Shown here in pieces: positions 26,120-35,591 of a stretch of DNA of 64,000 nt. A program made the translations under genes and the position numbers. The notes under the pieces were generated by a model. That model saw only the letters and a program-made list of their open reading frames with translations, was not told where the DNA came from and did not search any database. Every line of letters begins with the position of its first letter. Within the stretch, counting starts at the first letter, position 1. The stretch is taken from NCBI RefSeq assembly GCF_014205215.1, contig NZ_JACHNC010000001.1:5576501-5640500 (forward strand), in the 5' to 3' direction. Origin of the DNA: Actinoplanes lobatus. GTDB lineage: Bacteria; Actinomycetota; Actinomycetes; Mycobacteriales; Micromonosporaceae.

Positions 26120-27955
26120 TCACCGCTGAGTGAGCGTGGCGAGCAGATCGCGGGCCAGCGGGGCGGCCAGAAGATCCTCGACCGGGGCGGGCAGGGCGAT
26201 CCGCCAGTTCGGGTACTCGTCGATGGTGCCCGGCATGTTGGGCCGCTCGGCGACCCCGGCGGCGTCGTCCAGGGTGGCCAGCGCGATCCGGGACGGGCAG
26301 GCCGCCAGCCGCCGGTGCTGGGCCAGCACCGCCGTACGGATCTGCTCCGGCCCGACCGGCCGTGCCGGATCGATGCCGGCGTCCCGCCGCAGCTCGTCGC
26401 GGGTCCGCTCGATGTCGGCGGCGTCGAAGTCCTTGCCGATGCCGGCCATGTCCTGCTGGTCGGAGCGGGTCAGGATGCCGGCGATGGTGGCCTGGTCGTG
26501 GGTGCCGGTCGCGCCGACCGTGTTCTCCGGGTTCCACGCGCAGCGGTCACCGGTCTCGGTCCGGTAGCCGAGCATGCCGATCGCCGCCATCGCCTCGCGG
26601 ACCTCCCCGGCGACCGTGCCGATGTCCTCGCCGACGATCCACGCGCCGGCCCGGCACGCCTCGATGCGAATCACGGCGAGCAGCGCGTCCACCGGGTACC
26701 GCACGTAGGCGCCGTCGGCGACCCGGCCGCCGGCCGGCACCCAGAACAGCCGCCACAGCTGCATCACGTGGTCGATGCGCAGCGCGCCGGCGTGCCGCAG
26801 CGCCGACCGGACCAGGTTGCGCAGCGGCGCGAACCCGGCCGCCGCGAGGGCGTGCGGGTCGAACGGCGGCAGGCCCCAGCGCTGGCCCTCCCTGTTCCAC
26901 GGATCGGCCGGGCAGCCCACCTCGAAGTCCAGGGCCAGCAGATCCTGGTACAGCCAGGCGTCCGCCGAACCGAAGTCGAAACCGACCGCGGCGTCCAGGC
27001 AGATCGTCACCCCGCTGTGGCAGGCCACCGCGAGCTGCCGGTCCGCGACCCACTGGCACCACATGTGGAAACGCACCCGGTCGGCGTGCTGATCGGCGAA
27101 CGCGGCCACCGCCGGGGCGAGCGGGTGCGCGTACCCCTCGGGCCACGCCCGCCAGTCGCCGCCGTGGGTCTCGGCCAGCACCGTCCACGTCGCGAACGCG
27201 CGCAGGTCGTCGCCGTGGCCGGCCGCCCAGTCCCGGAACTCGGCCGGCTCGTCGTCGCGGACCACCGCCCAGATCCGGGCCAGCGCCTCCTGCTTGATCC
27301 GGGACACCGCGTCCCGGTCGATACGCCGGGCGGCGTTCAGCGCCCGGCCCGCCGCGGCCAGGTCGGACAGGCCGGCCCGCTCCGCGCCCGGGGCGTCACC
27401 GGGGGCGATGTGCAGCACGTTCAGCCACTGCCGGCTGGCCGGGCTGTACGGCGAGTTCGGCGCCGGCCGGACCGGGGCCATCGCGTGCACCGGGCTGACC
27501 AGCAGCACGCCCGCGCCGCGCGCCGCCACCGACCGGGCGAGGTACGCCAGGTCCCGGAAGTCGCCGATGCCCCACGAGTCGCGGGTCCGGGCGGCGTACA
27601 GCTGCACGGCCAGGCCGGCGGTCCGCGGCGGCTGCGGCAGGTACTCCTCGGCGGCGAGCACCTGGCGTACCGTGCCGTCGTCGGCGGTCAGCGTGTGGTA
27701 GCCGGCCCGGTCGACGGTGCCGTCGGCCCGGGTCGTCGTGCCGTCCTCGTGGCGCAGCGTGCCGTACAGGGCCGGATGGTGCCGGCCGGGGGTGGCCACG
27801 AGCGGCTCGGCCGCCAGCAGGCTGGTGCGCCGGAACCGCTCGGCGAGGGCCCGGCGGGTCGGCTCGGCCGGCGTCCGCTCGACACCGAACGCGTCGGTGA
27901 AGCTCGGCACGACACCGAGAGCGGCGAGGTCAACGGCAGGCGACGGAGCGGTCAT
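26120..27955 (-). CDS. malQ: 4-alpha-glucanotransferase (amylomaltase, GH77)
   Basis: Cytosolic enzyme that moves maltodextrin chains between acceptors during maltose/glycogen turnover. GH77 signatures are clear: RDSWGIGDFRDL, SPYSPASRQWLN, the nucleophile Asp in ALRIDHVMQLWRLFWVP, the acid Glu in WIVGEDIGTV and GTHDQATIAG. 611 residues with the N-terminal extension typical of actinobacterial MalQ. ATG at 27955 is chosen; a GTG three codons earlier is possible. The open frame continues far upstream opposite the nitroreductase gene, an artefact of high GC. It stands alone with no mal operon around. Confidence 0.94.
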   Translation of the reverse strand: MTAPSPAVDLAALGVVPSFTDAFGVERTPAEPTRRALAERFRRTSLLAAEPLVATPGRHHPALYGTLRHEDGTTTRADGTVDRAGYHTLTADDGTVRQVLAAEEYLPQPPRTAGLAVQLYAARTRDSWGIGDFRDLAYLARSVAARGAGVLLVSPVHAMAPVRPAPNSPYSPASRQWLNVLHIAPGDAPGAERAGLSDLAAAGRALNAARRIDRDAVSRIKQEALARIWAVVRDDEPAEFRDWAAGHGDDLRAFATWTVLAETHGGDWRAWPEGYAHPLAPAVAAFADQHADRVRFHMWCQWVADRQLAVACHSGVTICLDAAVGFDFGSADAWLYQDLLALDFEVGCPADPWNREGQRWGLPPFDPHALAAAGFAPLRNLVRSALRHAGALRIDHVMQLWRLFWVPAGGRVADGAYVRYPVDALLAVIRIEACRAGAWIVGEDIGTVAGEVREAMAAIGMLGYRTETGDRCAWNPENTVGATGTHDQATIAGILTRSDQQDMAGIGKDFDAADIERTRDELRRDAGIDPARPVGPEQIRTAVLAQHRRLAACPSRIALATLDDAAGVAERPNMPGTIDEYPNWRIALPAPVEDLLAAPLARDLLATLTQR

Positions 27956-28090
27956 GGCGTTCACGGTTCCGGCCGCCGGGTGTCGGCCGGGCCCGGCCGG
28001 GGAGCGATCCGGGTGCCAGGGCCTGCCGGCCCTACCGGCCCGGCGCCCGGCGGAAGCACTCTGGGGACAGCCACCCGAGGGGAGCGCATC

Positions 28091-29047
28091 ATGACACCGC
28101 TCGACGAGCGAGCTCTCGCCGACTGCGTGGAGACCGCGGCGCTGGCGCCGTCGCTGCACAACAGCCAGCCGTGGCGGTTCCGGATCTCCGGCGACACGGT
28201 CGAGGTGTACGCCGACCACGGCCGGCAGCTCGAGGTCCTCGACCCGGCCGGCCGGGAACTGCTGATCAGCGTCGGCGCCGCGCTGTTCACCCTGCGGCTC
28301 GCGATCGGCGTACGCGGATGGGTGCCGGAGGTGTCGGTGCGGCCCGACCCGGACACGCCCGACCTGGTGGCCCGGATCCGGGCCGACCGGGCCACCACAC
28401 CGTCGGAGCAGGTCGGCGCCCTGGCCGCGGCGATCCCCGCCCGGCACACCAACCGGCTCCCGTTCACCACCGCCGTGGTCCCCGCCGACGTCATCGAACA
28501 GCTGGCCGGGGCCGCTTCCGCGGAGGGCGCGACACTCACCGTGGCCGGCGCGGTCAGCCGCGACGCGATCATCGGCCTCGCCCGGGCCGCCGAGCAACGG
28601 CTCGGGACACGCGGCGGCTACCGGGCCGAACTCGGCCGGTGGACCCGTCCCGGCCCGCACCGCCGCGACGGCGTCCCACCGACCGCGATCGGCCCGTGGG
28701 ACGCCCTCGAACACCTGCCGATGCGCGACTTCGGCCTGGTCCACCCGCAGCCGTTCCGGCCGTCGGAACGCTTCGAGCCGCATCCCACGATCGTCGTGCT
28801 CGCCACCGGCGGCGACGGCCCGGCCGACTGGATCCGGGCCGGCCAGGCCCTGCAACGGGTCCTGCTGACCGCCACCCACCTGCATCTGGCCACCACGCCG
28901 ATCAGTCAGGCGCTGGAGGTCCCCGCCGTCCGGGCGATGCTCACCGGGACCGGCGACCACCGGTGGCCGCAGATGATCATCCGGATCGGTTACGCGGCAC
29001 CGGCGGCCGCGACCCCGCGCCGCCCGGTCGGCGACATCCTGATCTGA
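28091..29047 (+). CDS. Acg-family nitroreductase-like flavoprotein
   Basis: 318 residues with two nitroreductase-fold halves, as in mycobacterial Acg proteins of the dormancy regulon. The opening ALAPSLHNSQPWRF and the internal AAIPARHTNRLPFT are the FMN-site signatures, and the C terminus has IRIGYAAPAAATPRRPVGDIL. Acg proteins bind or sequester FMN rather than act as typical reductases. ATG at 28091 has a GGGGAGCG site. It converges on the CHAT gene with only 3 bp between stops. Confidence 0.88.
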   Translation: MTPLDERALADCVETAALAPSLHNSQPWRFRISGDTVEVYADHGRQLEVLDPAGRELLISVGAALFTLRLAIGVRGWVPEVSVRPDPDTPDLVARIRADRATTPSEQVGALAAAIPARHTNRLPFTTAVVPADVIEQLAGAASAEGATLTVAGAVSRDAIIGLARAAEQRLGTRGGYRAELGRWTRPGPHRRDGVPPTAIGPWDALEHLPMRDFGLVHPQPFRPSERFEPHPTIVVLATGGDGPADWIRAGQALQRVLLTATHLHLATTPISQALEVPAVRAMLTGTGDHRWPQMIIRIGYAAPAAATPRRPVGDILI

Positions 29048-29050
29048 GGA

Positions 29051-32050
29051 TCACCGGCCCAGGTGCACGAAGGCCGCCCACCCGTGGTCGTCGTCGTCCT
29101 CGTCCAGCTCGCCCAGCATGGCGAGCTGGGCCAGCCGCAGCGCGTCCACCGGGGCGTGGCCGCCCACCGACAGGTGCTGGTGCATGTCGTACATCAGCCG
29201 CGCCGTGCCGTCGTCCGGCACCGGCCACAGCGAGCCGAAGACGGTGTGCGCGCCACCGGCCAGGAACGCGGTCGCCAGACTGACCGCCTCGTCGTGCAGC
29301 GAGCCGACCGCCCCGGTGGAACAGGCGGACAGCACCACCCGGTCCAGGTCGAGCCCGGCCGAGCGGGCCCGGGCGAGCAGCTCCAGCACCGGCAGGTCAC
29401 CGTCGGCCAGGGCCAGGCGCGCCTCCGCCGGACGGTCCTGGTCGACGTGCCCGTGGCAGGCCAGGTGCAGCAGCGACGGGCCGCGGCCCGGCTTGGCGAT
29501 CCAGTCGAGCACGTCGTCCCGGGTGGCCGTGTGCAGCAGCGTGCCGCCGGGATGGAAGTCGCGGTGCACGTCGCGCGCCTCCTCGGCGGCGTACCGCAGA
29601 TCGCCGCGGGGGTCGCCGACGATCAGCGCCGACTCCGGGGACCGCAGCGGCATCCCGGCGGTGTCCCGGAACATCCGGGCCGAGACGCTGTACGAGACGA
29701 CCAGCCGTTCGATCGCGTGGTGCCGGCCGGTGTCGTCGTCGTATCGGGCGGCGTGCCACGGCACCAGGGTCAGCGCGCCGGTCGGGATCAGCACCAGCCG
29801 GGCCGGCCGGTCCAGCCGCCACCGGCCGGTGAACGCGGTGAGCGGCTCCATGCACGCCGTCCACGCCCACCGGCAGACGTCGTCGAACGAGTCCCGGCCG
29901 TCGTCGTCCTCCGGCACCAGGTCCCGGCCGGACTCGATCCATCCACCGACGGCCCGCCCGGCGGCCAGATCCGGCAGCGGCAGCACGTGGACCGGGCCGG
30001 TCACCGGCACGATCACCGCCAGGCCGGGCCGGTCGTCGTCGGCCGCGACCAGGTAGACCAGCGCGTCCGCGCCGACCGCGGTCAGGGACCGCCGGATCCC
30101 GGCCGGATCCGGGGCGGCGAACAGGCCGGAGCCGGCGGTGAGGGCGTGCAGCGCGCGTACCCGCAGATTGTCGTCGGGTGAGTCACCGGCGCCGCTCGTC
30201 TCCCGCCAGGCGGTGGCGAGATCCGGGTGGCCGGCGGCGATCAGCCGCTCGGGCATCGAGCGGGACGCCGAGGCGGCGTGCAGGGCCAGGCCCCGGCCGG
30301 CGTCGAGGACGGCCACCAGGTCGTCGGCGGCGGCCGGATCGGCGGCGTCCTCGGCGCACCAGGCGACGACGGCCCGCACGTGACGGGCGGCGGCGGCCGC
30401 CGACTCCAGGGCACGGTCGGTGTCCGCCTGGATCAGCGCCTGCCAGGTGAGCGCGATCAGGGCGGACCGGCCCAGTTCCCGGCTGCGGGCCCGGTCCGGG
30501 CGGTCACCGAGACGCAGGCTCTGGCCGTGTGCCACGACCAGCTGCGGCCAGAGCGCGTGGTGCGGGCCGCCGGCGAGCGCGCACGCGGCGGCGTAGTGGG
30601 CGGCCGCCCGAGCGGCCGCGCCACCGGACGGGTCGCGGCGGGCCAGCTCCCGTTCGGCGGAGCCCGCGGTCTGGTACGCCGGGATCTTGAGCATCGCGTA
30701 GTCGTCCGGGATGTGGCCGAGCAACCCGCCCACCTCGGCGGCGAGCCGGCGCAGAGCCGCCGTGTCGTCCGCGGACGCCGCGGTGTACACCGCTCTGGCC
30801 AGCGTGTAGACGCGGGTGGCGGCCGCGACCGGGCTGTCGGCGGGATCCCCGGTCACAGTGCCACCGAGGATGCCGCGCAGCAGGTCGGTCGCGGGATTTC
30901 CGGTGGGCAGCGCCTCTCCGGCCGCGTACAGGACGGCGGCGGCCTCCAGTTCGTCACCCTCCTCGGCCAGCCGGAGCGCCTCGCGGCGGGCGGTGAAGAC
31001 CGTGGCGAGGGCCCGCAGGGCCGGGTCGGACGCGTCCTGGAACTCGGTGAGGACGTTCTCGAAGGCGGCGAGATCGCCCTCCTGCAGGGCACGGCCGCCG
31101 CGCGCGAGGGCGAGCATGTCGGCGAAGTCGGCGCGGTTCCTCTCCGGATAGCGGTCGTCACCGGTGAGGTTGGCGAGGATGCCGACGCCCCGATCGAGGT
31201 CGCCGGGAGTGCCGGCGATCTGGTCGAGGAGCGCCTGGGCGGCGTCGAGCTCGGCACGCAGGTGCGGGTCGGGCAGCTCCACGTCGCGGTACCGGGCGAG
31301 CAGGTCCCGGACCCGGGTGAAGTCGTGGGCGCGGCCCTCCGGCTCGGCGGTGCCGATCTCCACCATGGCCAAGGTTCCGGCCAGCAGCGCCTGGTCGCCC
31401 AGGGCGGCGTCGCCGGGGGCGTCGAGCACGACGTATCCGAGATCGACGTAGCCGTGGAACTCGTCGCGTCCGAGCTCCTTGCGGCCGTACCGGATGAACG
31501 CGGCCCGTAGCTGCTCGCGGGCGATCTCGCAGCGCAGCTGATCGTCGGGGTCGCGCCGCAGAGCCTCGGCGAACCGGTCGAGCGCCACGGCGAGACCGTC
31601 CCGCTGCCCGCCGGAGAACGCCCGCACCAGGTGGGCCCGGCCGGACAGGTGCCAGGCCGCGCCGTTGTCGAGGGTCCGGGTCGCGATGTCCGCGAGATGC
31701 ACGGCCCGTGCCATGTCGGCCCGGTCGCGGGTGCGCTCGGCCAAGAAGGTGACGAGGGTGCCGCAGAAGAAGGCGGCGACCGGGTCCTCCGGCGTGCGGT
31801 CGAGGACGTGCTGCCAGAGGCCGATGGCCCGGCCGGCGTCGTCGAAGCGGGCGCGGTCGCGGTTCCACCGCTCGTGGAGGGCGATCGCGAGCAGCCGTTG
31901 CGCCTCACCGCCGGTGTCCGCCGCCAGGGCGGGCCGTCCCCGGCTGATCACCGTGTCGAGCTCGGGGCCGGACACGGTCTCGCCGTCCGTGACCCGCTGC
32001 CACCAGTCGCGCAGGGCGGCCAGGGCGGTGTTCGCGTCGTTCTCCGGCAT
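29051..32050 (-). CDS. CHAT-domain (caspase-like) protein with helical repeats
   Basis: 999 residues. The N-terminal ~620 residues are all-helical and TPR-like (for example AIGLWQHVLDRTPEDPVAAF and ALDRFAEALRRDPDD), a protein-binding scaffold. The C-terminal ~300 residues are a CHAT peptidase domain with the catalytic His in LLHLACHGHVD and Cys in VVLSACSTGAVGS, both intact. CHAT proteins are caspase-like; some act in defence or programmed death after a sensor activates them, others have unknown targets. There is no signal peptide. It lies 57 bp downstream of a membrane sensor kinase on the same strand, suggesting one operon. The ATG has a GAGAGGG ribosome site. Confidence 0.88.
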   Translation of the reverse strand: MPENDANTALAALRDWWQRVTDGETVSGPELDTVISRGRPALAADTGGEAQRLLAIALHERWNRDRARFDDAGRAIGLWQHVLDRTPEDPVAAFFCGTLVTFLAERTRDRADMARAVHLADIATRTLDNGAAWHLSGRAHLVRAFSGGQRDGLAVALDRFAEALRRDPDDQLRCEIAREQLRAAFIRYGRKELGRDEFHGYVDLGYVVLDAPGDAALGDQALLAGTLAMVEIGTAEPEGRAHDFTRVRDLLARYRDVELPDPHLRAELDAAQALLDQIAGTPGDLDRGVGILANLTGDDRYPERNRADFADMLALARGGRALQEGDLAAFENVLTEFQDASDPALRALATVFTARREALRLAEEGDELEAAAVLYAAGEALPTGNPATDLLRGILGGTVTGDPADSPVAAATRVYTLARAVYTAASADDTAALRRLAAEVGGLLGHIPDDYAMLKIPAYQTAGSAERELARRDPSGGAAARAAAHYAAACALAGGPHHALWPQLVVAHGQSLRLGDRPDRARSRELGRSALIALTWQALIQADTDRALESAAAAARHVRAVVAWCAEDAADPAAADDLVAVLDAGRGLALHAASASRSMPERLIAAGHPDLATAWRETSGAGDSPDDNLRVRALHALTAGSGLFAAPDPAGIRRSLTAVGADALVYLVAADDDRPGLAVIVPVTGPVHVLPLPDLAAGRAVGGWIESGRDLVPEDDDGRDSFDDVCRWAWTACMEPLTAFTGRWRLDRPARLVLIPTGALTLVPWHAARYDDDTGRHHAIERLVVSYSVSARMFRDTAGMPLRSPESALIVGDPRGDLRYAAEEARDVHRDFHPGGTLLHTATRDDVLDWIAKPGRGPSLLHLACHGHVDQDRPAEARLALADGDLPVLELLARARSAGLDLDRVVLSACSTGAVGSLHDEAVSLATAFLAGGAHTVFGSLWPVPDDGTARLMYDMHQHLSVGGHAPVDALRLAQLAMLGELDEDDDDHGWAAFVHLGR

Positions 32051-32107
32051 CCGTGTCCCTCTCGCGCCGCGTCGTCGGACGCCGGGTACTGACGGACCGG
32101 AAACGCG

Positions 32108-34207
32108 TCAGGGGTGCGGATCGGGTGAATGCGGGCGTTCGGACAGCCCGTGCCGGGTCTCGGCCGGGTGAACCGGTCCGGCGCTCCCGGGCGGTACCGG
32201 CGGCAGCGTGAAGGTGAACCGGGAGCCGCCACCGGGGTCGTCGGCCGCGCTGATCACGCCACCGTGCCGGTGGACGATCCGCTGGCAGATGCTCAGCCCG
32301 AGGCCGGTGCCGGCGAACGAGGAGCCGGTGTGCGCCCGGTGGAAATTGCCGAAGATCGCCTCGTGCTGGCCGGCCGGGATGCCGACGCCGTTGTCGGCCA
32401 CCGTCACCGCGATCCGGTCGTCCTGCTCGGCCGACGTGACGGTGACGGCCGGCACGACGTCCCCGGCCGTGTACTTGATCGCGTTGCCGATCAGGTTGTC
32501 CAGCAGCTGCCGGATCAGGGGCGGGTCCCCGTACACCTGATGTGGGGTGTTGATCGTGAAGCGTGGCACCAGGCCGCCGGCGGCGATCGCGGCATCGACC
32601 CGCGCCGAGGCGATGTCGGTGACCAGACGTTCCAGGTCGAGCGCGACCGGCCGTACGGTGGCGTCCCGGGCCGTGGTGTAGGCGAGCAGATCATCGATCA
32701 GGGCCCGCATCCGGGCGCCGGCCCGCTGCGCGCGCAGCAGGCTGCTCTCCGCCTCGCTCACCATCGGGTGCGGCGGCACGTCCTGGAGCGCGTCGGCGGC
32801 CGCCTCGGTCCAGGCGCGCATGGCCATCAGCGGGTTCTGGAGATCGTGGGCGACCACCCCGGCGAACGCGGTGAGCTCGTCACGGTGCCGCCGTTCGGCG
32901 GTCGCGTCGTGCAGCACCACGACGGCGAGCGGAGCGCCCTGCCCGTCGAACAGGCGGGTGCCGGTGGCGGTGACGATCTTGCCCTCCGGCACCTCCGGGT
33001 TGCGCAGCAGCATCTCGACCCAGGCCCGTTCCTCGCCGGCCAGCACACGCGCGTTCACCGTCTCGTGGTCGGCCATCGGCCGGCCGTCGAGGTGGTACAG
33101 CCCGTAGAAGGAGGTGCTAGCGACCCGGTCGGTCGGGCTGATCCGGCCACCCAGCAGCCGGACCAGGGCCGCGTTGCGCAGCACCACCCGGCCGTCGGCC
33201 TCGACCACCGTGACGCCGTCGGTCATCGAGTCGATGATCGCGCCCAGCAGTTGGCCGTGCCGCTGGGCCTGGTCCTTCTGCCGGGCCAGGTCGGCCTTGT
33301 CGCCGGTGAGCTGCCGCAGCAGCGCCTGCCGTTCGTCCCGGCCCAGTGCCAGGACCAGGCCGACCACCGCGACCATGCTGACGAACAGCTGTGCGACGAA
33401 TGCCCGTGGGGCGTGCCCGGCGATGCCGGCGAACGGCCCGGGCCCGGCGAGGGTGAACGTCACGGCCACGGCGCCCGCCACCAGGCCGTGCGCGGCCACG
33501 AAGGTGGTCGGCATCCGCAGCCCGGCCCAGATCGTGATCGCGATCAGGGTGAAGGCCACCGGCAGGCCGTTCAGGACGACGAACGTGAACCAGTACGCCA
33601 GCACGGAGCCGGCGATCAGGGCCCCGCACTCCGCGCCGCGCCACCACGGGACGGCCCGCCACCACGTCGCCCGGACCGTCAGACGGCGCAACCGCAGCCC
33701 CACCGGCACGATCAGCAGCACACCGGCGGCGTTGCGGATCAGCCACACCGCGCCGCTGGACGCCGAGACGTCCCCGTTGATCAGCCACATCCCCACGGTG
33801 CCCACGACAGCGCCCAGGGCGGTGCCGGCGATCGTGACGGCCAGCAGGATCCACAGGTCACGGGGGCGGGCGAGATCCAGTTGACGGTCCGCGCGCCACT
33901 GCGCCGGCTGCCATCGGCGCAGCAACCACAGGGTGAGCGCGACCTGGCAGAGATTGGCGACCACGACGACCACCACGAAACGGCCACTCGCGCCGGTGGA
34001 CAGGTTGACCACCACCGTGACCGCGACCAGCGCGGCGACGTCCACCGCGAGAGTGCGCGAGTGCCGTTGCGCGCAGAGCCACAGCACCATCACCCCGGCC
34101 GCGGGCCACACCATGCTCAGATTGGTGTCGTCCATGACGGTCAGCCGGCCGGCGACCGTGGCCACGGCGTACGCCAGCGCGAACAGGCCGGTCCGGAGCA
34201 GAGACAT
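32108..34207 (-). CDS. MASE1-type membrane sensor histidine kinase with PAS domain
   Basis: 699 residues. The first ~310 residues contain eight to ten membrane helices with a MASE1-like pattern (VWPAAGVMVLWL, IRNAAGVLLIVP). A PAS domain follows (IIDSMTDGVTVVEADGRVVLRN), then HisKA with the phospho-acceptor His in VVAHDLQNPL and a HATPase domain with N, G1 and G2 boxes (NLIGNAIKY, DNGVGIPAG, GTGLGLSI). No receiver domain and no response regulator gene is adjacent; the next gene in line is the CHAT protein. ATG at 34207 has an AAGGGGGG site; the frame also opens at 34243. Confidence 0.88.
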   Translation of the reverse strand: MSLLRTGLFALAYAVATVAGRLTVMDDTNLSMVWPAAGVMVLWLCAQRHSRTLAVDVAALVAVTVVVNLSTGASGRFVVVVVVANLCQVALTLWLLRRWQPAQWRADRQLDLARPRDLWILLAVTIAGTALGAVVGTVGMWLINGDVSASSGAVWLIRNAAGVLLIVPVGLRLRRLTVRATWWRAVPWWRGAECGALIAGSVLAYWFTFVVLNGLPVAFTLIAITIWAGLRMPTTFVAAHGLVAGAVAVTFTLAGPGPFAGIAGHAPRAFVAQLFVSMVAVVGLVLALGRDERQALLRQLTGDKADLARQKDQAQRHGQLLGAIIDSMTDGVTVVEADGRVVLRNAALVRLLGGRISPTDRVASTSFYGLYHLDGRPMADHETVNARVLAGEERAWVEMLLRNPEVPEGKIVTATGTRLFDGQGAPLAVVVLHDATAERRHRDELTAFAGVVAHDLQNPLMAMRAWTEAAADALQDVPPHPMVSEAESSLLRAQRAGARMRALIDDLLAYTTARDATVRPVALDLERLVTDIASARVDAAIAAGGLVPRFTINTPHQVYGDPPLIRQLLDNLIGNAIKYTAGDVVPAVTVTSAEQDDRIAVTVADNGVGIPAGQHEAIFGNFHRAHTGSSFAGTGLGLSICQRIVHRHGGVISAADDPGGGSRFTFTLPPVPPGSAGPVHPAETRHGLSERPHSPDPHP

Positions 34208-34303
34208 GCCGCACCCCCCCTTCGGCACGGTCGCCGGGGACACTGAACCCCGTTACCAGATTGGCCCCGGAAGGCGGCGCGCGTTGTGACTTCGGCCGCT
34301 GTC

Positions 34304-34315
34304 ACAGGATCCTGT
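34304..34315. promoter_or_regulatory. Palindrome ACAGGATCCTGT in divergent promoter
   Basis: A perfect 12-bp palindrome between the sensor kinase start (34207) and the nuclease-family gene (34342). It may be an operator for either direction; no known regulator consensus is recognised. Confidence 0.4.
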
Positions 34316-34341
34316 AAGGCGGGCTCGGTAGTTTCGCGGCC

Positions 34342-35334
34342 ATGACCGTCACCGATGCGCCGCCCGGGAAACGCCCGAGCCGCGGCCGGACCGTCCTGTC
34401 CGTGGCGATCTGGCTGCTTCTGACGCCCGGTGCCCTCTGGCTGGTGGGCCGGGCCCTCGGGCTCGAACGCGGTCCACTGATCACGCTGTTCGCCGCCACG
34501 CCGTACGTCGCCGCCGCGACCCTGATCCCGCTGCTCGCCGCGCTCGCCGCCAAACGGTGGCGGGCCGCCGCGGTGGCCGGGCTGGTCGCCGCCGGAATGG
34601 GCGCGTGCGTGCTGCCCCGCGCCGTGCCGGACTTCGACAAAGGCCCGTCCGAGGGAGTCGCGCTGCGGGTGCTCACCCTCAACACCCTGTACGGCGAGGC
34701 CGACCCGGCGCAGGTCGTCCAACTGGTTCGCGACAACGACGTGGCAGTGCTCGCCGTACAGGAGTTCACCCCCGACGGCGAGGCGGCCCTGAACGCGGCC
34801 GGCATCGGCGAACTGCTGCCCTACCAGCAGCTTTCCCCGGCGTACGATGCGGGCGGCTCCGGCCTCTACTCCCGCCACCCGATGCTCACCAAGGCGACCC
34901 GCCGCAACGACGGTGGCTTCCAGCAGGCGTACGCCACGATCCAGCCACCCGGCGCCGCCGCCGTGCACGTCGAATCGGTGCATCCGCTGGCGCCGGTCGG
35001 CCCCGAGATGTACCCCCGTTGGAGGGCTGACCTGCGGGAACAGCCGCACGCCGGGACCGGCGGCCCGCCGCCCATCCTGCTCGGCGACTTCAACGCCACC
35101 CTCGACCACGCCGAACTGCGCGACCTGATCGACACCGGCTACCGCGATGCGGCCGACGCCGTAGGGGCGGGCCTGACCACCACCTGGCCGTCCTTCGACG
35201 GATCCCGCGGGCTGGTGACCATCGACCACGTGCTCGCCGACGAACGCATCGGGGTGCGCGACGTCTCGGTGCACACCGTGCGCGGCTCCGATCACCGCGC
35301 GGTCCTCGCCTCCCTCACCCTTCCGGCCGGTTAG
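34342..35334 (+). CDS. Endonuclease/exonuclease/phosphatase-family membrane-anchored protein
   Basis: 330 residues with two or three N-terminal membrane helices (about 20-95) and a C-terminal EEP domain placed outside the cell. Metal and catalytic residues are in place: LTLNTLYG, the Glu in LAVQEFTPDG, GDFNATLDH, and the IDHVLAD and SDHRAV endings. Relatives include extracellular DNases and phosphodiesterases, so substrate is open. No ribosome site is evident close to the ATG. Confidence 0.83.
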   Translation: MTVTDAPPGKRPSRGRTVLSVAIWLLLTPGALWLVGRALGLERGPLITLFAATPYVAAATLIPLLAALAAKRWRAAAVAGLVAAGMGACVLPRAVPDFDKGPSEGVALRVLTLNTLYGEADPAQVVQLVRDNDVAVLAVQEFTPDGEAALNAAGIGELLPYQQLSPAYDAGGSGLYSRHPMLTKATRRNDGGFQQAYATIQPPGAAAVHVESVHPLAPVGPEMYPRWRADLREQPHAGTGGPPPILLGDFNATLDHAELRDLIDTGYRDAADAVGAGLTTTWPSFDGSRGLVTIDHVLADERIGVRDVSVHTVRGSDHRAVLASLTLPAG

Positions 35335-35358
35335 ATATCCGGTACGGGCGACGGTCGT

Positions 35359-35457
35359 CCCGTCCTTTTCAGGGCCGTTCCGCCCGGCTACGCGATCTCG
35401 CTGCCACTCCCGCCTGTGCCGCCCCGCCGGGCTGAGATCGGTGGCCCGGCGGGCCGG
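35359..35457 (+). repeat. Dispersed ~97-bp repeat element, copy A
   Basis: Starts CCCGTCCTTTTCAGGGCC and contains GCCGGGCTGAGATCGG. It matches copy B (inverted, 36361-36457) closely along its whole length and copy C (49539-49636) more loosely. Copies A and B bound the repeat island like terminal inverted repeats. No coding potential is apparent. Confidence 0.75.
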
Positions 35458-35490
35458 CCCGCCGCCCCGGCCCCGCTCCTCTGGCGCCTC

Positions 35491-35580
35491 TCGTGTCCCG
35501 CGCTCTCGTGTCCCGCGCTCTCGTGTCCCGCGCTCTCGTGTCCCGCGCTCTCGTGTCCCGCGCTTCCGTGCCTCGCGCTC
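35491..35580. repeat. 15-bp tandem repeat array
   Basis: Five exact copies of TCGTGTCCCGCGCTC at 15-bp spacing from 35491, then one degenerate copy. It is open in more than one frame simply because 15 is a multiple of three; I do not consider it a gene. Confidence 0.9.
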
Positions 35581-35591
35581 TCTGACCCCGC

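Noticed and set aside
27956..28960. N-terminal extension of malQ to give a 946-residue protein
   Set aside because: The extra part is antisense to the nitroreductase gene and is shadow sequence; MalQ signatures begin after 27955.
35491..35580. Possible CRISPR-like array
   Set aside because: Units are contiguous 15-mers without unique spacers and no cas gene is present, so it is a simple tandem repeat.
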